Positions 34,814 to 46,980 of a stretch of 64,000 nucleotides of DNA are shown one piece after another. This DNA comes from Pocillopora verrucosa (Eukaryota > Cnidaria > Anthozoa > Scleractinia > Pocilloporidae): positions 16,879,075 through 16,943,074 of the forward strand of contig NC_089313.1 of NCBI RefSeq assembly GCF_036669915.1. The letters are read 5' to 3'. A model generated the notes under the pieces. That model made no database searches and had not been told where the DNA came from. It was given only the letters and a program-made list of their open reading frames with translations. The position numbers were made by a program, and so were the translations under genes. How positions within the stretch are numbered: the stretch's first letter is position 1; each line of letters opens with the position of its first letter.

Positions 34814-35854
34814 TCAATAAATCGTCGGGCGAGAGTAGTTTTGGAAACTGCCCCACACATTCGGAGCACTGTCACAACTTTGGAAGCCATGAAACATATT
34901 TCCGGGATGTCTGCTTGACGGGGCTACGAACGCAGAGTTTGAGCGACACTTCGACCTCAGTTCAGCAAATTCTGTAAACTCTTCTTCCATTTCATCACCC
35001 TTTTTCATCTTCGAGGGATGCAGCGAAGACGGACGAGTTTCTGAGTCAGATACGATTGACGCATTCGCTTTAAAACCGTGCGGGGGATCCGACGCGCTCC
35101 GCAAGCGGCAATCTGCAACACGTAGAAGGTTCTTATTCTGTTTGGGTGCCATTGTCTTCGGAATTGTCTCTTGGACCGATCGAAATCCATTTACATTGAG
35201 CAGGGGAGATTCTTTCCGCGAAATTAATGCACCATTCAAATGTTCCGCTTTCGCGGGTTGCGCTCCGTCCAAACACTCACCGCCTATTCCATCCAAGAAC
35301 GTGCTTTTGCCCTCATCGTTGCGTACAAGCATTGTGTTGCTTGGTAAACCTCGTGCCAGTGACGCTTGATAACTTTCGTAATTGATCGTGAAAGCCAGAG
35401 AAAGGGCCTTGAAAAGTTCTCGTGCCTTGGCTTTGCTTTCGCACGCGAAGACAAATGCCTTAAATGGACTTTCTGCCCTGTCTCGTGCAATGAACACAAA
35501 AGCTTTCTCGTGAAAGTTGTCGATGTTACAGAAGGTTACCTTAGAGATCGGGAAATTTGCGATCAGTTTTCCGCTCGCTTCCTCGCTGACGCTCAACCTT
35601 TTCGAACACAAGTTTAGGATCATTTTCTTCTGCGTCTTACCGTTGCCATTTTTCCTCTGCTCTTCAAAGACTGTGGCTACGGGTTTTTCTGTCTTTCCAC
35701 TACCAGTCCCGCTTGCTCCCGCAACTTCTGCGGATCCAATGTACCGTACGCTGTATTGTACTCCAGCAATGACTCGATCTTTCTCGTCCGCATCACTGCA
35801 TGTGAGTTGTTGGTGTCCTTTGCGGGCAAAACTCGGGCTCAGTTTTGAGAACAT
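34814..35854 (-). CDS. PTB/PID-domain endocytic adaptor, ARH-like (346 aa, single exon)
   Basis: The frame is open from ATG (MFSKLSPSFARKGHQQ) to stop without introns. Residues about 30-165 have the phosphotyrosine-binding fold pattern: VQYSVRYIGSAEV (first strand, YIG), KMILNLCSKRLSVS, FPISKVTFCNIDNFHEKAFV, FIARDRAESPFKAFVFACES, and a C-terminal helix KARELFKALSLAFTINYE. This is closest in style to LDLRAP1(ARH)/NUMB/FAM43 domains, which bind NPxY tails of receptors. In the tail, residues 290-300 read EEEFTEFAELR, which fits the [DE]n-x-F-x-x-[FL]-x-x-x-R motif by which ARH and beta-arrestin bind the AP-2 appendage. No LLDLE clathrin box is evident. Serine-rich linkers lie between. Probably a cytoplasmic clathrin/AP-2 cargo adaptor; orthology to LDLRAP1 is inferred, not proven. 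Confidence 0.85.
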   Translation of the reverse strand: MFSKLSPSFARKGHQQLTCSDADEKDRVIAGVQYSVRYIGSAEVAGASGTGSGKTEKPVATVFEEQRKNGNGKTQKKMILNLCSKRLSVSEEASGKLIANFPISKVTFCNIDNFHEKAFVFIARDRAESPFKAFVFACESKAKARELFKALSLAFTINYESYQASLARGLPSNTMLVRNDEGKSTFLDGIGGECLDGAQPAKAEHLNGALISRKESPLLNVNGFRSVQETIPKTMAPKQNKNLLRVADCRLRSASDPPHGFKANASIVSDSETRPSSLHPSKMKKGDEMEEEFTEFAELRSKCRSNSAFVAPSSRHPGNMFHGFQSCDSAPNVWGSFQNYSRPTIY

Positions 35855-35879
35855 TTTTCTACTTCTGACTCGTTGAAGG

Positions 35880-38800
35880 TCTGGCGCTTATGGAAGGTAA
35901 GTCCTTTTAGAGCATATGATCATCGCAACGCGACGAATGCACTTATAAGGGCAGAACAAGTGAAGCATGATACTTTGTTTATGGTTCCACTCTTACGTAA
36001 TGGGATTACAACCGCATGCGCAAATGTCAAAGCCTTTCATCTATCCGTTTAAAAAGAGATTAAGCTAAGTGTCAACACGAAACTATTTGGATAAGAATTT
36101 TCCAATACTCGAAGTAAAAACAAACATTTTTGCAATGCCAAAGCACTAAGTAGTGGGAATCTACTAAATTTCCCTGCTTCAACCAAGAACAACGTTCTTA
36201 CAAATCGAGAAGAGATGAAACACAGGAAGTGAATTATCAATGAAACCTATTAGCTGGCATGTTATCAAAACCGCCAGTTCTTTTGGTTTCCAAAACTGTT
36301 GTGACGTAAATTCACATGATCTGATTATGCCCCCTATGAAAGTGTCATGTATAAGGAATAAGGACGTCATAAGCTTCAACCTAGTGCGTGGCATTTTTCC
36401 GACATTAAGTTACATTAAAAATTGTATCACAGGAACTTGTGACGATAAATGCAAATGATTCTATGCAAGACTTTTGAAAAAAAACTGCTTCCCTACGAAG
36501 CACTGTCACGTAAATACGTTTCAAAGCGGGAGAAATTCCTTAGAGTGATTAAATTTTTGGCTCCAACAAAGCAGTTATTTAAATGTCAATACGACATTCC
36601 TTTCATCCTCCATGAATTGAGGATGAAAATGAAAGTTGAATTGAAGCACGTTGCTGAAAAATTATCATAAAAGAACCACTAACGTAGCACCCGTAAGGAG
36701 TATTGAAACGACTAAACTATTTTGCCTCTATTATTTTCTATGGAACAAAAGTTAAATCCAACGAAAACACAAAAGAAAAACAAAGACAAAATACGGCAGA
36801 GTTCTTCATAAATTGGATCGCGATCTTCCATTTACCAGGACAAACAGGGATATACTCGCCGACTTGAATAAAATGACGTCATTAACAGAAGACGCAAAAT
36901 CCACTGCGGCGATAAGAGCGTATATGCGCACATTTCTAGTAAAAAAAAGCAACAGAGCACCGAGTGGAAAAACCTTGCGCAGCTTCCCGGCTCATCTCTG
37001 CAATCTCATCAATGTGCGCACAAAACTTCCATCTACACAGTCTAGCGTAATCCTGAAGCAAAAGCTCCAAAATTACTCTCCGAAAAATGAGAATCCATAA
37101 TGGCTGTTGGTATATGTGAAAGAGAAAGAAGTTCCTAATTTTCACATACTATTAACTTGTTAGCACGAGAAGCAACGCTGAAAACCTCCTTCCACTGAGA
37201 ACTGAAGGCAAAGTTCCATTTTTAGGAACGCCTTTTGGCACGGAATATGCTATCGAAATAGCGTAACGCCCATCGTCTTATTTAGAAATTGGATTAAGTT
37301 GAATTACAGATTCCTTTCAGGCAAAAAGAAATCTAGTCAAGTAGATTCCCTCTCCACAGAAAAAAACTAATCACAATCATAAGCAGCTGCTAAAAAAAGC
37401 ATTGGATGCTCTGGAATAGGATGTGCTGTGCCTTGTACGTGACCCATAATGAAAAACAGGAAGTAGCAAAATAACCCTAGGAAACTTATCTGGCATTTTC
37501 CGCCGTTCAGGCGGACAAACAAACAGATAATAATTAACAAAAATTGAGTGACGTCACGGCGACTACACGCTGGTTCACTAACTGCGCCTGTAGATTGCTC
37601 TAAGCTGTGCTGTCATCCAAAGCTGGACCTCATAACCGATTGGGCGCTAGTAGTGATATGGTATGCTATCAGGATGCGTTTCACAAGTTCTGATTTATGA
37701 ACGTGCACCATGGTTCACGAGTCATTTAGAGATGCTGAATGATTGATTATCGAGAAAATGCGGAAAAAATATCACTCCTTAAGAGCCTGCGCCGAGTCGA
37801 ACTTGGTTGACCAACGCATGGTCCCCTCTACTTTCCACTCCAGCGTCTGAACTGAAAATTTTCAGATGTTCAACGCACATAATAGTTTATCTCAACCTGT
37901 CCACCTCTCAACAACAGTACATGCGCGATACCCATTTTGTTCATTATTGCAGTCTTTCGACCGATCCTCACTTTTAAGGATTTTGAGGCTGTTAAAAGGA
38001 TTACGACTAGATTGGTTTTTGGCAATGCTTTTCAAGGCAGAAGTCCAGCTCTTCCGTTTGAGATAACGCCGTACAGGATGGCGGAAAGTAGCCAGACGGT
38101 ATCTTGCTTTCACTTCATACTTCTCGTCTCACTCACGTGTGATGCTCACCTCTTTCAGCATTCTTTGCTTCACTGCACGACAGAGGAAGCCCAAAGAGGC
38201 GGATGTCGTTTCTACTGTTACCAACCCACAAAACTTCCTGCCATCTCTATGTTCCTGCCCTCCCACATGGGCTTCCAGTCTTTCGCGACGTACTGGAAAT
38301 CACTTAATCCTTTACAAACTAACATCCTTATGCATGTTCTCCGTACTGTTCTTTACACATTTCCTAAGTTCTAACAAGGAGAATTTGTGAAACCATCAAG
38401 AGCTTCGTTAATTGCTGATCGTTTCCTTTATTCGCGTGACTAAAACATTTGATTCAAGGCATAGATTGTAAAGAGAAATTAGAACCTTGTCACTATTAGG
38501 GATTGAAAGGTTAACAGAAAGCGCTTCTACGATACACGATTGAGGATTTAGGTATTACGATGGCTCCGAAGTTTTTAAGATCCCTCGAACATTGAATGAA
38601 CAAGGTAATCCACCCTTCAAGACCGCACAAAATCAGCCGACGAGAGAGGAAAAATTTCAGCTTTCTGTCTACCTTTTTATGTCCATGCTTGGTTTTTGTT
38701 TCTTCAAAGCAGCGGGATAAAGTGTTAGCAACAAGGCGAGCCCTTATTGGCTGAAACAGCATGGTTTATCAAAGTACAGGAGCACAGCAAGCTAGGGTGA

Positions 38801-40300
38801 ACTGTAAATGTAAGATTTTTGCTTCTGTATTTTTGCGAATGTGACCGAAATCAAACATTACTCATGGCTCAAACAAACACCCAGTCCTTGAGAAGCGAAC
38901 GTTAATTATCAATGTGCAAAACCGATGTGTAATCAGTCGAGGGAGTGTATTTGTAAATAATAACAATGATAATCATCATCATTGCAATAACAACAATAAT
39001 AATAATTGGTAATAGTTGTAATTTCAATAATCTGGCATTCTATAATACAGTATGTGATTTTGAAATAAACTATAATTACGTCAAGTTAATTTTGTACTCG
39101 ATAAATATAAAAAAATTTAAAGATGTCGGATTTTTCATGTGTTAAAGTTTTTATCTCAACTTTTTTTTTAACCGTTATTAAAGCATCATTTAATAAATAA
39201 TGTTGCGCTATACAGACATAAAAAATATTGAGAATTAAGAACTAGTGATTCCTCTCCACTCAACAAAAAAATCATAATAATTTTCAAGATATAAAGAGGA
39301 TTTCACATGCCCATGTGGAGATGCCTTCCTATCTTAGAGTGCTGATGGCACCATGAGAAGATAAAATTCACATCTCCCAGTGGAATGAGACAATTTCCCA
39401 TTTTAAGGAAATAAAATACATTTTCCATTTTGTAGCAAAAAGGCTTAATTCATTTGTAGTAATATTGATAAAGTAAGGAAAAAAAAAACACTTTCAAAAA
39501 AGCATCATCAGGGGTTTATCACTTTATATTTGAAAGACAAGTGCAGAGAGTTCGTGCTGTTCTGAGGATGTCATATTTTGGAAACTGGAGAAAAAACTAG
39601 GTAATAAACTATAAAATGAATTATGAATTGATGAAAGTAAAAATTTCAAATTAAAATATGATCATTGCAATTCAAGAGTGCTATGTCCCTATGCTGTACA
39701 TGCACACTAAAGTATGAAGTCACTTATTTAATTTTGAAAGTGGAAATGTACAAAAATATAATATATTAATTTAAAGATTGTTACATACAAATATATATTA
39801 AATTTTAGTATTATTCCCCAGCTAATAATTGCTTTTCTAACTGAAAACAAATTATGTGATAATTCAAAATATGCCCTTTCTTTTTCTGTTCCTATCTAAG
39901 AGAAATAATTTGTACTGTCAGAAGTAATATAATAGACCTCTGGTTTGTATGTTTCATTTACCAATTCCAGGTCTCAAATGAATTCCCAGCTTTATCCCTT
40001 GTAAATTATGTGTTAACATGTACATGAATAAGTAGAAATTTGAAAGATAAAGTTCCCTAGAGTATTATCACTTGACCTGGGGTGGTAAATGAAACATACA
40101 AACTGAAGATATCTTTTGACTTCAGTTGCACAAATGTTTAATCAAGCATGTAGCTGGCTCTGAGATAAATATCACCTCAAAAATATTAAGTTAATATTAA
40201 TCACAATCAATTGATTTGATTCATTAATTTTGTTCCCACCAATCAGCTTAGAAAATTTATGGTCAGGATTCACTGTTTCACTTACTTGTTATCATGTAGA
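35880..40300. other. Intergenic region with repeats, no gene recognised
   Basis: The frames here are short and unconvincing. About 38320-38515 is a dispersed repeat (CATCCTTATGCATGTTCTCC to ATTAGGGATTGAAAGGTTAA) related to copies at 15140, 49015 and 53890. A trinucleotide tract (AATAAT/ATC) lies at 38955-39006. From about 38.9 kb the DNA becomes very AT-rich. Confidence 0.5.
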
Positions 40301-40320
40301 GGCCTGAAAGAAATGTTAAT

Positions 40321-43300
40321 TTACTTGGCAATTTTCACAGAGCTGTTTTTCAATTTCCATCTGTCTTGGAGTGCTGTAATGATGCTACCAGGTAACTTTT
40401 GGTGGGTCAGTATCAGTTCTTGGATTCCCTTCTGAACCTAAGAAAAATTGTTTTAGCCCCTTAACTCCCAGAGGTGATAAGCAATGTAACTTCTTCCTCT
40501 AATATGTATACATTATTCAGAAAACAGGCACTGAGAATACTCAAACTTTTCATGTAGAAGTTGTCATCTTGATTAAACACCAAATTATTGTAACTAACTA
40601 ATAAGGAAAAGTGTAGAGGCAAAAGGGAGAATTCACAATCTAATCTTAGGAGTTAAAGGGTAAAACAAATTGGTCCTAGTTGTTTGAAGATTGAATGACC
40701 ATAGAGCAATTCACTGAAATTACCTTTTGTAATGGAAATGTCACATTAAGACAAAGCAATACAAGGAACTATCACAGAATCAGTACAAGAGTTATGTCTG
40801 TACCTTCCCAGCTAATTCATCACTGGTCAATTTAGAATCAAAGTAAATAGGATCTCCTATGAAGGTTCTAAAATCAAAAAAAGAACAAAGAACAAAAAGA
40901 ATTCAAGGGAAATTGGTTGAGTAAATGTGGGTTCATATTACAAAAACCCCTTCTCAACACTTAAACCTTTAACTCCCATGAGTGACCAAGACAGAATTTC
41001 TCCTTACCATATCAATACAATATCGAGCAGACAAGTGATGAGAATAAAGAAAAATCTTAATGAGGGGATTATTAGTTGATTCAATACCAGATTCCTCAAA
41101 CTAACATCGCAAAAACTATATGGCAGACAGTTAGGAGAATTACTAATGAGATCTTGGGAGCTAAAGGGTTAAACCTTTAGAAAGGTAGCTAAAGCTAACC
41201 TCTACTAAGAAGAGCATTCCTCACATGTGATATTCAGCATAGACTTCAAAACAGTTTCAGTGGTAGTGAGTCACAACGTAACCCTTGTCACAAATGCTAA
41301 AACATTTGGCAATGAGCACTTGTTAATGAGGAAGCACAAAAAATCAGACCACAAATATTGAACAAACAATTTCAACTTGGAAAGAGTTTTACAGCTTACT
41401 CTGGGAACTTAATTCCATTTTCAAGCTGACGGATCAGACATTGTAAAACTTGGGTAAATTGGTCACTAATCTCCTCCAATCAGAGAATCATAAGTCAAAA
41501 TTTTTTTACAATGAGCTTTTAAGAAATATACCTCAACTTGACAGGAAAACCACCATACAATGGAACAAGTGGTAGCTTTGTCCATTCATATAACTTTCGA
41601 AACCATTCTGCAAGATGGTCAATTAAAACTCTTATCATCTTTAAATTAAGATTAACTTGCGATGAAACCGTGTTGTATTCTTATAATGCTCTTCATAACT
41701 ACCGGTAATTGTTCAAGTCAGAGTGGGTCTAAATCAAAACAAACAATCAGGCAAGAGTTTCATAGTAATTGTACAACCTTACTCAAGATTAAAACATGAT
41801 ACTAATTAAAAGTTTCAAACGTAGTAAGTCAATGATTTACCTTAGGGAACAAAAAAAGCATGATATTTGGACCCGCTGAACCCTAACACTGGTATTGCTA
41901 TTCTTAAACCTGTTCTCTTTACATTTCCTACTGTGCTGACATAAAGGATTTGTTTGACAAAAACCAGCTTCTAAAATTAGTAATAATGTCCTTTGTTCTC
42001 ATGACTTTCACATTTGATTCAAGGGGAATACTATAAAGAGATATTAGATGCCAGTCACTCTAAGGGGCTAATGAGTTACATTAGTTTTTTCTTCCTTCAG
42101 TCTCTTAAAATCATAAATATCCCTTGTACTCACTGCGTCCAATTTGAATGGAGCGGATGGCTTCTCTTACATTCTGTGTATAAACAGGATAGATGGGCTG
42201 TGGAGAGAATGACAGAGAAAAACCTGCATAATGTAAGAAACATGGAAGTGAGCAGTCATCTGCCCCCCTCTCCCCTTTCCACATCCTCCCATCCCAAGTA
42301 ACTTTGCCATGCCGATGTTGTTGATGCAAAAGTTACGAAATGATATTTCGTTTACCAAGTGTAAGCGAATGCAACTGGAAGCTGCATTAGTTAAAAAATC
42401 TGAACTGACATAAGTTCAAAATCAGTCCAACTCCAACATCAAAACAAAAAGTTCACTACTGACAATATTTCACTAATTTTTTTACATGGAGCAAAGTAAC
42501 TTTTGTATGGAGCAAAGTGACTTTGATTATGGAGCAAACTGACTTTTGATTAAAGCGAAGTGACTGGGGACGAAATGACCATGAGGTGAAGTGACTGGAT
42601 ACCTTTCATGTTCTAAGGGGTAAGACAGTGGGGGTCCTGTATGAGAAGGGGGCTGAAGAAGAAGCATTTTCCTATTCTCCCTTAACCTTATAACCATGAT
42701 CTGAATTAGCTAAGATGAATTTCTTTCTGACTCTAACCTAAAAGCCAGGATGAACTTGAGACCCTATTGGGAGCTAGGTAACTGAGTATCCCGTATCCTT
42801 TTAATATTTAGCCTTAATATCCCTTATCATGTTAATTCCACTGTTTTGTTTCCCTAAAATCTCTCAGTGTAGCCTAAATATCCCATATTGCATTAATTCC
42901 TTGGTTTGTTTCCCTATAATTTCACTTCAATACCCTGAAATCTCTAGTTTAAATACACCACATCCCATTAATTTCATCCTCAAGTATCCCCTTTTTTACC
43001 CAAATGTCTTGTATCCCTATACCCCTAAAAGGACCTTGAGCTTAAAAGGTTATGCCTTTTTATAATTGATAACAGTGGCTGAGGTGAAATTGTGCATTAA
43101 AATATTGACAGGGCTAGAATTTCAGCTTGAAAACTGAATGGCTTTTCTTATATGAACTGAATACCAAATTCCACCAAGTAACCACACCAGCCAGGGTGCT
43201 AAACAGACCTGAAATGGAGAGCCTTTCAATTTCCCTAAAGCAGAATGAATCTGTGATTAAATACTCACCACTTTGGCCTCAAGAGCTACTTTGGCAAATC

Positions 43301-46300
43301 CTCGCCTTCCATTCCATATCATAGTGTAATATTCATCAGAAAACAAAGCTTCCCTAACACCTCCTGGAGAAATGGCCAATAAGTCACCATTCTAGAAAAA
43401 GAATTTCCCTCATCAGTGAACAACAAGAAACTTAAAACTATGACTGTGCACCTTTTTTTTTATAATGCCAACTAAAAGTAATTACGACAGCCTATTATAT
43501 TTTTAAAGGAGGGTGCATGGCAAAAAAGCCCTTATTCCAGGTGATTAACTTGTAACTTCTCCCTAAAATAACCATACATTATCCAGCAAACAGGTAATAA
43601 GAATACTCAAACTTATCAGGTAGAGGTTGTTATCTTGATCTTACACCAAATTCTCTTCACTAATTTATAAGGAAATGTGTAGCTGCTAGAAGGAAGAATT
43701 AAAATTAACACACAGAGTAACCTTGGATCTTAAACTTAGAGATGTTTATTGTTTGCCACTTGAGGGTCAAAGACACACCTAAATCAAGTTCAATCCTGGG
43801 TTCTAGGTTATCACTGAGAGTTAAAAAGTTTTGGTCTTCTATTAATAAATTCAAATTAACTTTTAATCATCATTTATCAGCAAAATTCAAACCTTTAGAA
43901 TCTCCACACATTGCTCTCTGGAGCGTCCTTCTACAGCTCCACAAACTTCGAGAAGCAACTGAATACCTTCAAGAAAATTAGGTATAAATAAGGTTAAAGG
44001 ATATGGTGTAGTAACTATCAAGAAAAGAGTTTAAAGGTTCAAATTTTTGTAAGGGATCATTTACTGCATATGAGTGTAATGTATGTCTCAATCTGCTGTT
44101 ACGACAAATTTACTTGATAATCAAGATTTTAATTTCACTCTCACTCACAGGAATTGTTCATTAAGCTAATGATTGGGCAATGTCTTTTTCTTTTGTTATT
44201 TTATCAATTGTTTTCAATCAAATTTACAAGCTGATTTGATATATTATTATGTGTGTGTAACCATCGGAGAGTGCAGACAAAGTTTCTGAGTGATACAACA
44301 TTGTAAAAATCAATAGTCTCATATTAGTTTTTTGCTGTTTTGCTATAACATTAAGATCGATTTGAAGTGTCCTGTTTTTACTGATGTATAGGAAAGAAGT
44401 ATATTGGTTTTACAAACTTAATTGCACAATAGATAATAACATGTCAAAGTTAGACAAAAGTTTTGAAACATTCTCTACATGCCCAAATCCATCCACCCAC
44501 AAACCTGCTCAACAACTATTGAAATAGTTTGAATGTATAAAATTCACCATAACATATCTTTTCAAACCTGTTTTGATTTTTCCATTTTCTTTTTTCATGC
44601 CACTTTCCCTAATCCTCTGCAGATCATCAGTACAACTAGTAACTAAATATTATTTCAGCCTAGCAGGCCATAACAGCACAATACCTGGTATATGAAACAA
44701 AAATGTAGCTGCCACATTCCTCAGCCTTCTCTTTTTGCAAAGCAGTAGTCTAGATAGTATATAATACATATCCAGAGGCAAGGCCCCATGATAGTATATC
44801 AATAGTGCTGGTCCTTTGTCTGGTAACTTCTCCATTCCCACAAGGTCATAACCTTGAATGAAATAAAACAATAATTGACCTCAATTTTTGTAAAATTTCA
44901 TAAGGTAGAAAACTGTGACAAAAAAATATAAAGAAAGAACTTAGCTTTGTAATGAGCCTGGAACAAAAAGTCAGAGTTCAATCAGAATCCCCAATCAGAA
45001 TCAAACCCCAGACTTTTTTGTGTTTGGCAATGATCTCTCGGTGAATTAGCTTCAACTTTTTACCCTCCATAACTGACTGATATGTAACTTCTCCCTATAA
45101 TATCCATACATTATCAGGTAAAGAGGTGATGAGAATATTCCGACTTATCAGGTATAAGTTATAGCTTGACCTTACACCAAATTCTCCTAACTAATTTACA
45201 AGGAAATGTGTAGCAGCTAGTGAGGAGAATTAACAATCAGATCTTGAGAGTAAAAGTGTTTAAAAAAGTCAATCTCTTCATAATAATTTCTTAGTAGAAC
45301 ATCAGAAATCAGAAATATCAAAATTTTAAGACTGTTTTCCTCATATTTATATACATATAGGTTATTTGGTTTAGGAACATAAATATTACATAACTTTCCT
45401 CTCTAGAATATTCATTTCTCTCAGTGCCCTTGCTTTCAGGCAAATGAGGAATCAAATTTCTAAGGATTTTCTTTTCTCCCATTAGTTTAAGGATAACACT
45501 CCCACAGCACGCCCCTGACCCAATGACCCAGCAAGAAAACATGAGCTACTGGGAGAAAAATTTGGCTCCAACCTGACTAAAATCACACCAACAAAAATAA
45601 CTCAAAGGAAAACAGCTTTTTATGACAACTCAATTTGTGTTTTCATACAAGTATTGTAGTACTGAGTCAATCTCAAGAAATGGTTTTAGGTAAATTGATT
45701 TTGAAAGAGACCTCTATGAAATATTTTTTTTGAGACCTGGGTCATTGGCACCCTCTCGTGTTTCCTGTTTCTCAAATGAACGTGATGGTTAAAAAAAAAA
45801 CATGCAGAGATTAACCATCCTTAGTTTGCTGTCTTAAAAAGTAGAATTACAAATACTTTTAGGTTTTAAGTAGATTTAATTCATCATGTATAGCATGGGC
45901 GGTAAAAAATAAGGAATATTCTATTGCAAAACTTGTAAGTGACACCCCTATGAGAGATCACAGGATTTCCGGCTCTAGTTTCAAGAACGCACACAAGCTA
46001 GCTTTGGCCATGCAACCGGTAAGAAACATTTTAACGTATGCACCCAACGTAAAATTGCTAAGGTTGACGAGCTAGCCTATTTATGAGGCTACAGATGTAT
46101 ATTACTAAAACGAATAGAAATTGTTTACGTTCAATAGCTAAAACGACTGTTTTGGGAAAATCTGCAAAAAAGAAGAAAAAAAGAAAAGCGCAAACTAGAA
46201 GAGGCAGCAAAATACATGTGCGTATGTGCATCGCGCACCCATGAAACCTGTCTACTATTTATCAATTTCGCGAAGCACTTGCAAGAAATACCTTCGTGAC

Positions 46301-46529
46301 TAAAATTGTTTTTCTTACCATGCCAAAGGGAGCCATGCGCATCGAACACAGCTGCAACCGTTTGCATTGCACCGTCCCAATAATTCTCTGAGTATGCGTC
46401 GAAAATCTCGCGCCGTCTGTGACGATAAACGTGCAGAAAAACTGCAGCGCCATACATCATGATAAGCATTACAACTGGATAGACAAAGGCCACGACAAAA
46501 GGCGAGAGAAGGACCATTAGCCAGTCCAT
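40321..46529 (-). CDS. TMEM68: Transmembrane protein 68 homologue, glycerolipid acyltransferase (298 aa)
   Basis: Eight coding exons on the minus strand: 46529-46319, 44852-44685, 43966-43893, 43391-43269, 42197-42134, 41607-41532, 40867-40804, 40437-40321. All junctions are GT/AG and join in one frame. Residues 1-45 contain hydrophobic membrane segments (MVLLSPFVVAFVYPVVMLIMM). The LPLAT-type acyltransferase core follows: YYHGALPLD (H92, D98, catalytic motif), FLFHIPG, REQCVEILKNGDLLAISPGG with PGG at 160-162, VREALF, NGRRGFAKVAL, PIYPVYTQNVREA, PLYGGFPVKLR and TFIGDPIYFD. The end LTHQKLPGSIITALQDRW matches the C-terminus of the family. Vertebrate TMEM68 (about 325 aa) is an ER enzyme that makes alkyl/acyl glycerolipids. 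The start is the ATG at 46529; the GTG upstream in frame is ignored. Confidence 0.93.
40455..40665. repeat. MITE-like element, family II (TMEM68 intron)
   Basis: From CCCCTTAACTCCCAGAGG to GGAGTTAAAGGGTAAAA, about 210 bases. The interior has GAGAATACTCAAACTTTTCA and CTAACTAATAAGGAAAAGTG, as in other family II copies. Confidence 0.7.
40968..41175. repeat. MITE-like element, family I (TMEM68 intron)
   Basis: Starts CTTTAACTCCCATGAGTGAC and ends TTGGGAGCTAAAGGGTTAA. The interior TCCTTACCATATCAATACAA and ACAAGTGATGAGAAT is typical of family I. Confidence 0.75.
42480..42605. repeat. ATGGAGCAAAGTGACTTTTG minisatellite
   Basis: About five decaying repeats: ATGGAGCAAAGTAACTTTTG, ATGGAGCAAAGTGACTTTGA, ATGGAGCAAACTGACTTTTG, AAGCGAAGTGACTGGGG, GAGGTGAAGTGACTGG. 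It lies in a TMEM68 intron. Confidence 0.7.
42783..43035. repeat. Degenerate tandem repeat of TATCCC/AATTCC words
   Basis: Loosely repeated blocks of about 65 bases, each with AATATCCC..., TTAATTCC and TTTGTTTCCCTA (for example 42810-42860 and 42868-42925), ending in TATCCCTATACCCC. The open frame spanning it is an effect of low complexity. Confidence 0.5.
43535..43700. repeat. MITE-like element, family II (partial)
   Basis: AACTTCTCCCTAAAATAACC, CCAGCAAACAGGTAATAAGA, and AAACTTATCAGGTAGAGGTT match family II. The right terminus is degraded. Confidence 0.6.
45055..45265. repeat. MITE-like element, family II (TMEM68 intron 1)
   Basis: TTTTTACCCTCCATAACTGA to GATCTTGAGAGTAAAAGTG, with the family II interior CTATAATATCCATACATTAT and GGAAATGTGTAGCAGCTAG. 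The termini are eroded. Confidence 0.65.
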
Positions 46530-46980
46530 GGTTCTACTGCGCGACCTCACTTAACTACGCGCGGGTCGCGGTTCCGGTGAGATTTTTATCTTTTGGAGAG
46601 GAACCTGGTCCTCACTCTCTAATCAGTTTAATCAGCTGAGATGAGATGTATCCCTTCATTTCAAATGTCCTTAAGTGTACCCCGATAAAATAAAAAAGCG
46701 CTCCAATGGCTGCTTCGAGCAAAAAGATTAAATAGAACTTCTTATATTCACTGCTTACAAAATTTTCCTCATTTTCTTTTTTAATGTCAATCTTTAATTG
46801 CATATGTTAAAGTAACTCATTGTACTAACCTACACCACACCCTATTTAACCGCTGACATAGAGGAAGTATTCCAAACGGATCCAATTACGAATGCCGAAA
46901 ATTTTACCGCTCCCTTCAAGACCAAACAGTCGCGATCGTGAGAATGCTATTTTAGCAGTAGAGTGACTACAGAAAAAGTG
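46530..46980. promoter_or_regulatory. Head-to-head promoter region, TMEM68 / GAREM-like gene
   Basis: 451 bases separate the divergent ATGs of TMEM68 (minus) and the CABIT/SAM gene (plus). It must hold both core promoters or one shared promoter, unless an untranslated exon of either gene lies elsewhere. The end near TMEM68 is CG-rich (CGCGGGTCGCGGTTCCGG) and no TATA box is obvious. The short minus-strand frame inside it is not believed to be a gene. Confidence 0.55.

Noticed and set aside
34814..35854. Assignment of the PTB gene to FAM43 or NUMB
   Set aside because: The PTB pattern alone is ambiguous. The AP-2 motif favours an ARH-like adaptor, but no gene symbol is given.
37937..38374. 145-codon + strand frame
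   Set aside because: Overlaps a dispersed repeat at its 3' end, has frames on the other strand of similar length, and shows no domain.
46612..46803. Minus-strand 63-codon frame in the TMEM68/GAREM-like promoter gap
   Set aside because: Starts from an ATG in AT-rich DNA with no homology or splice sites. Better explained as promoter DNA.
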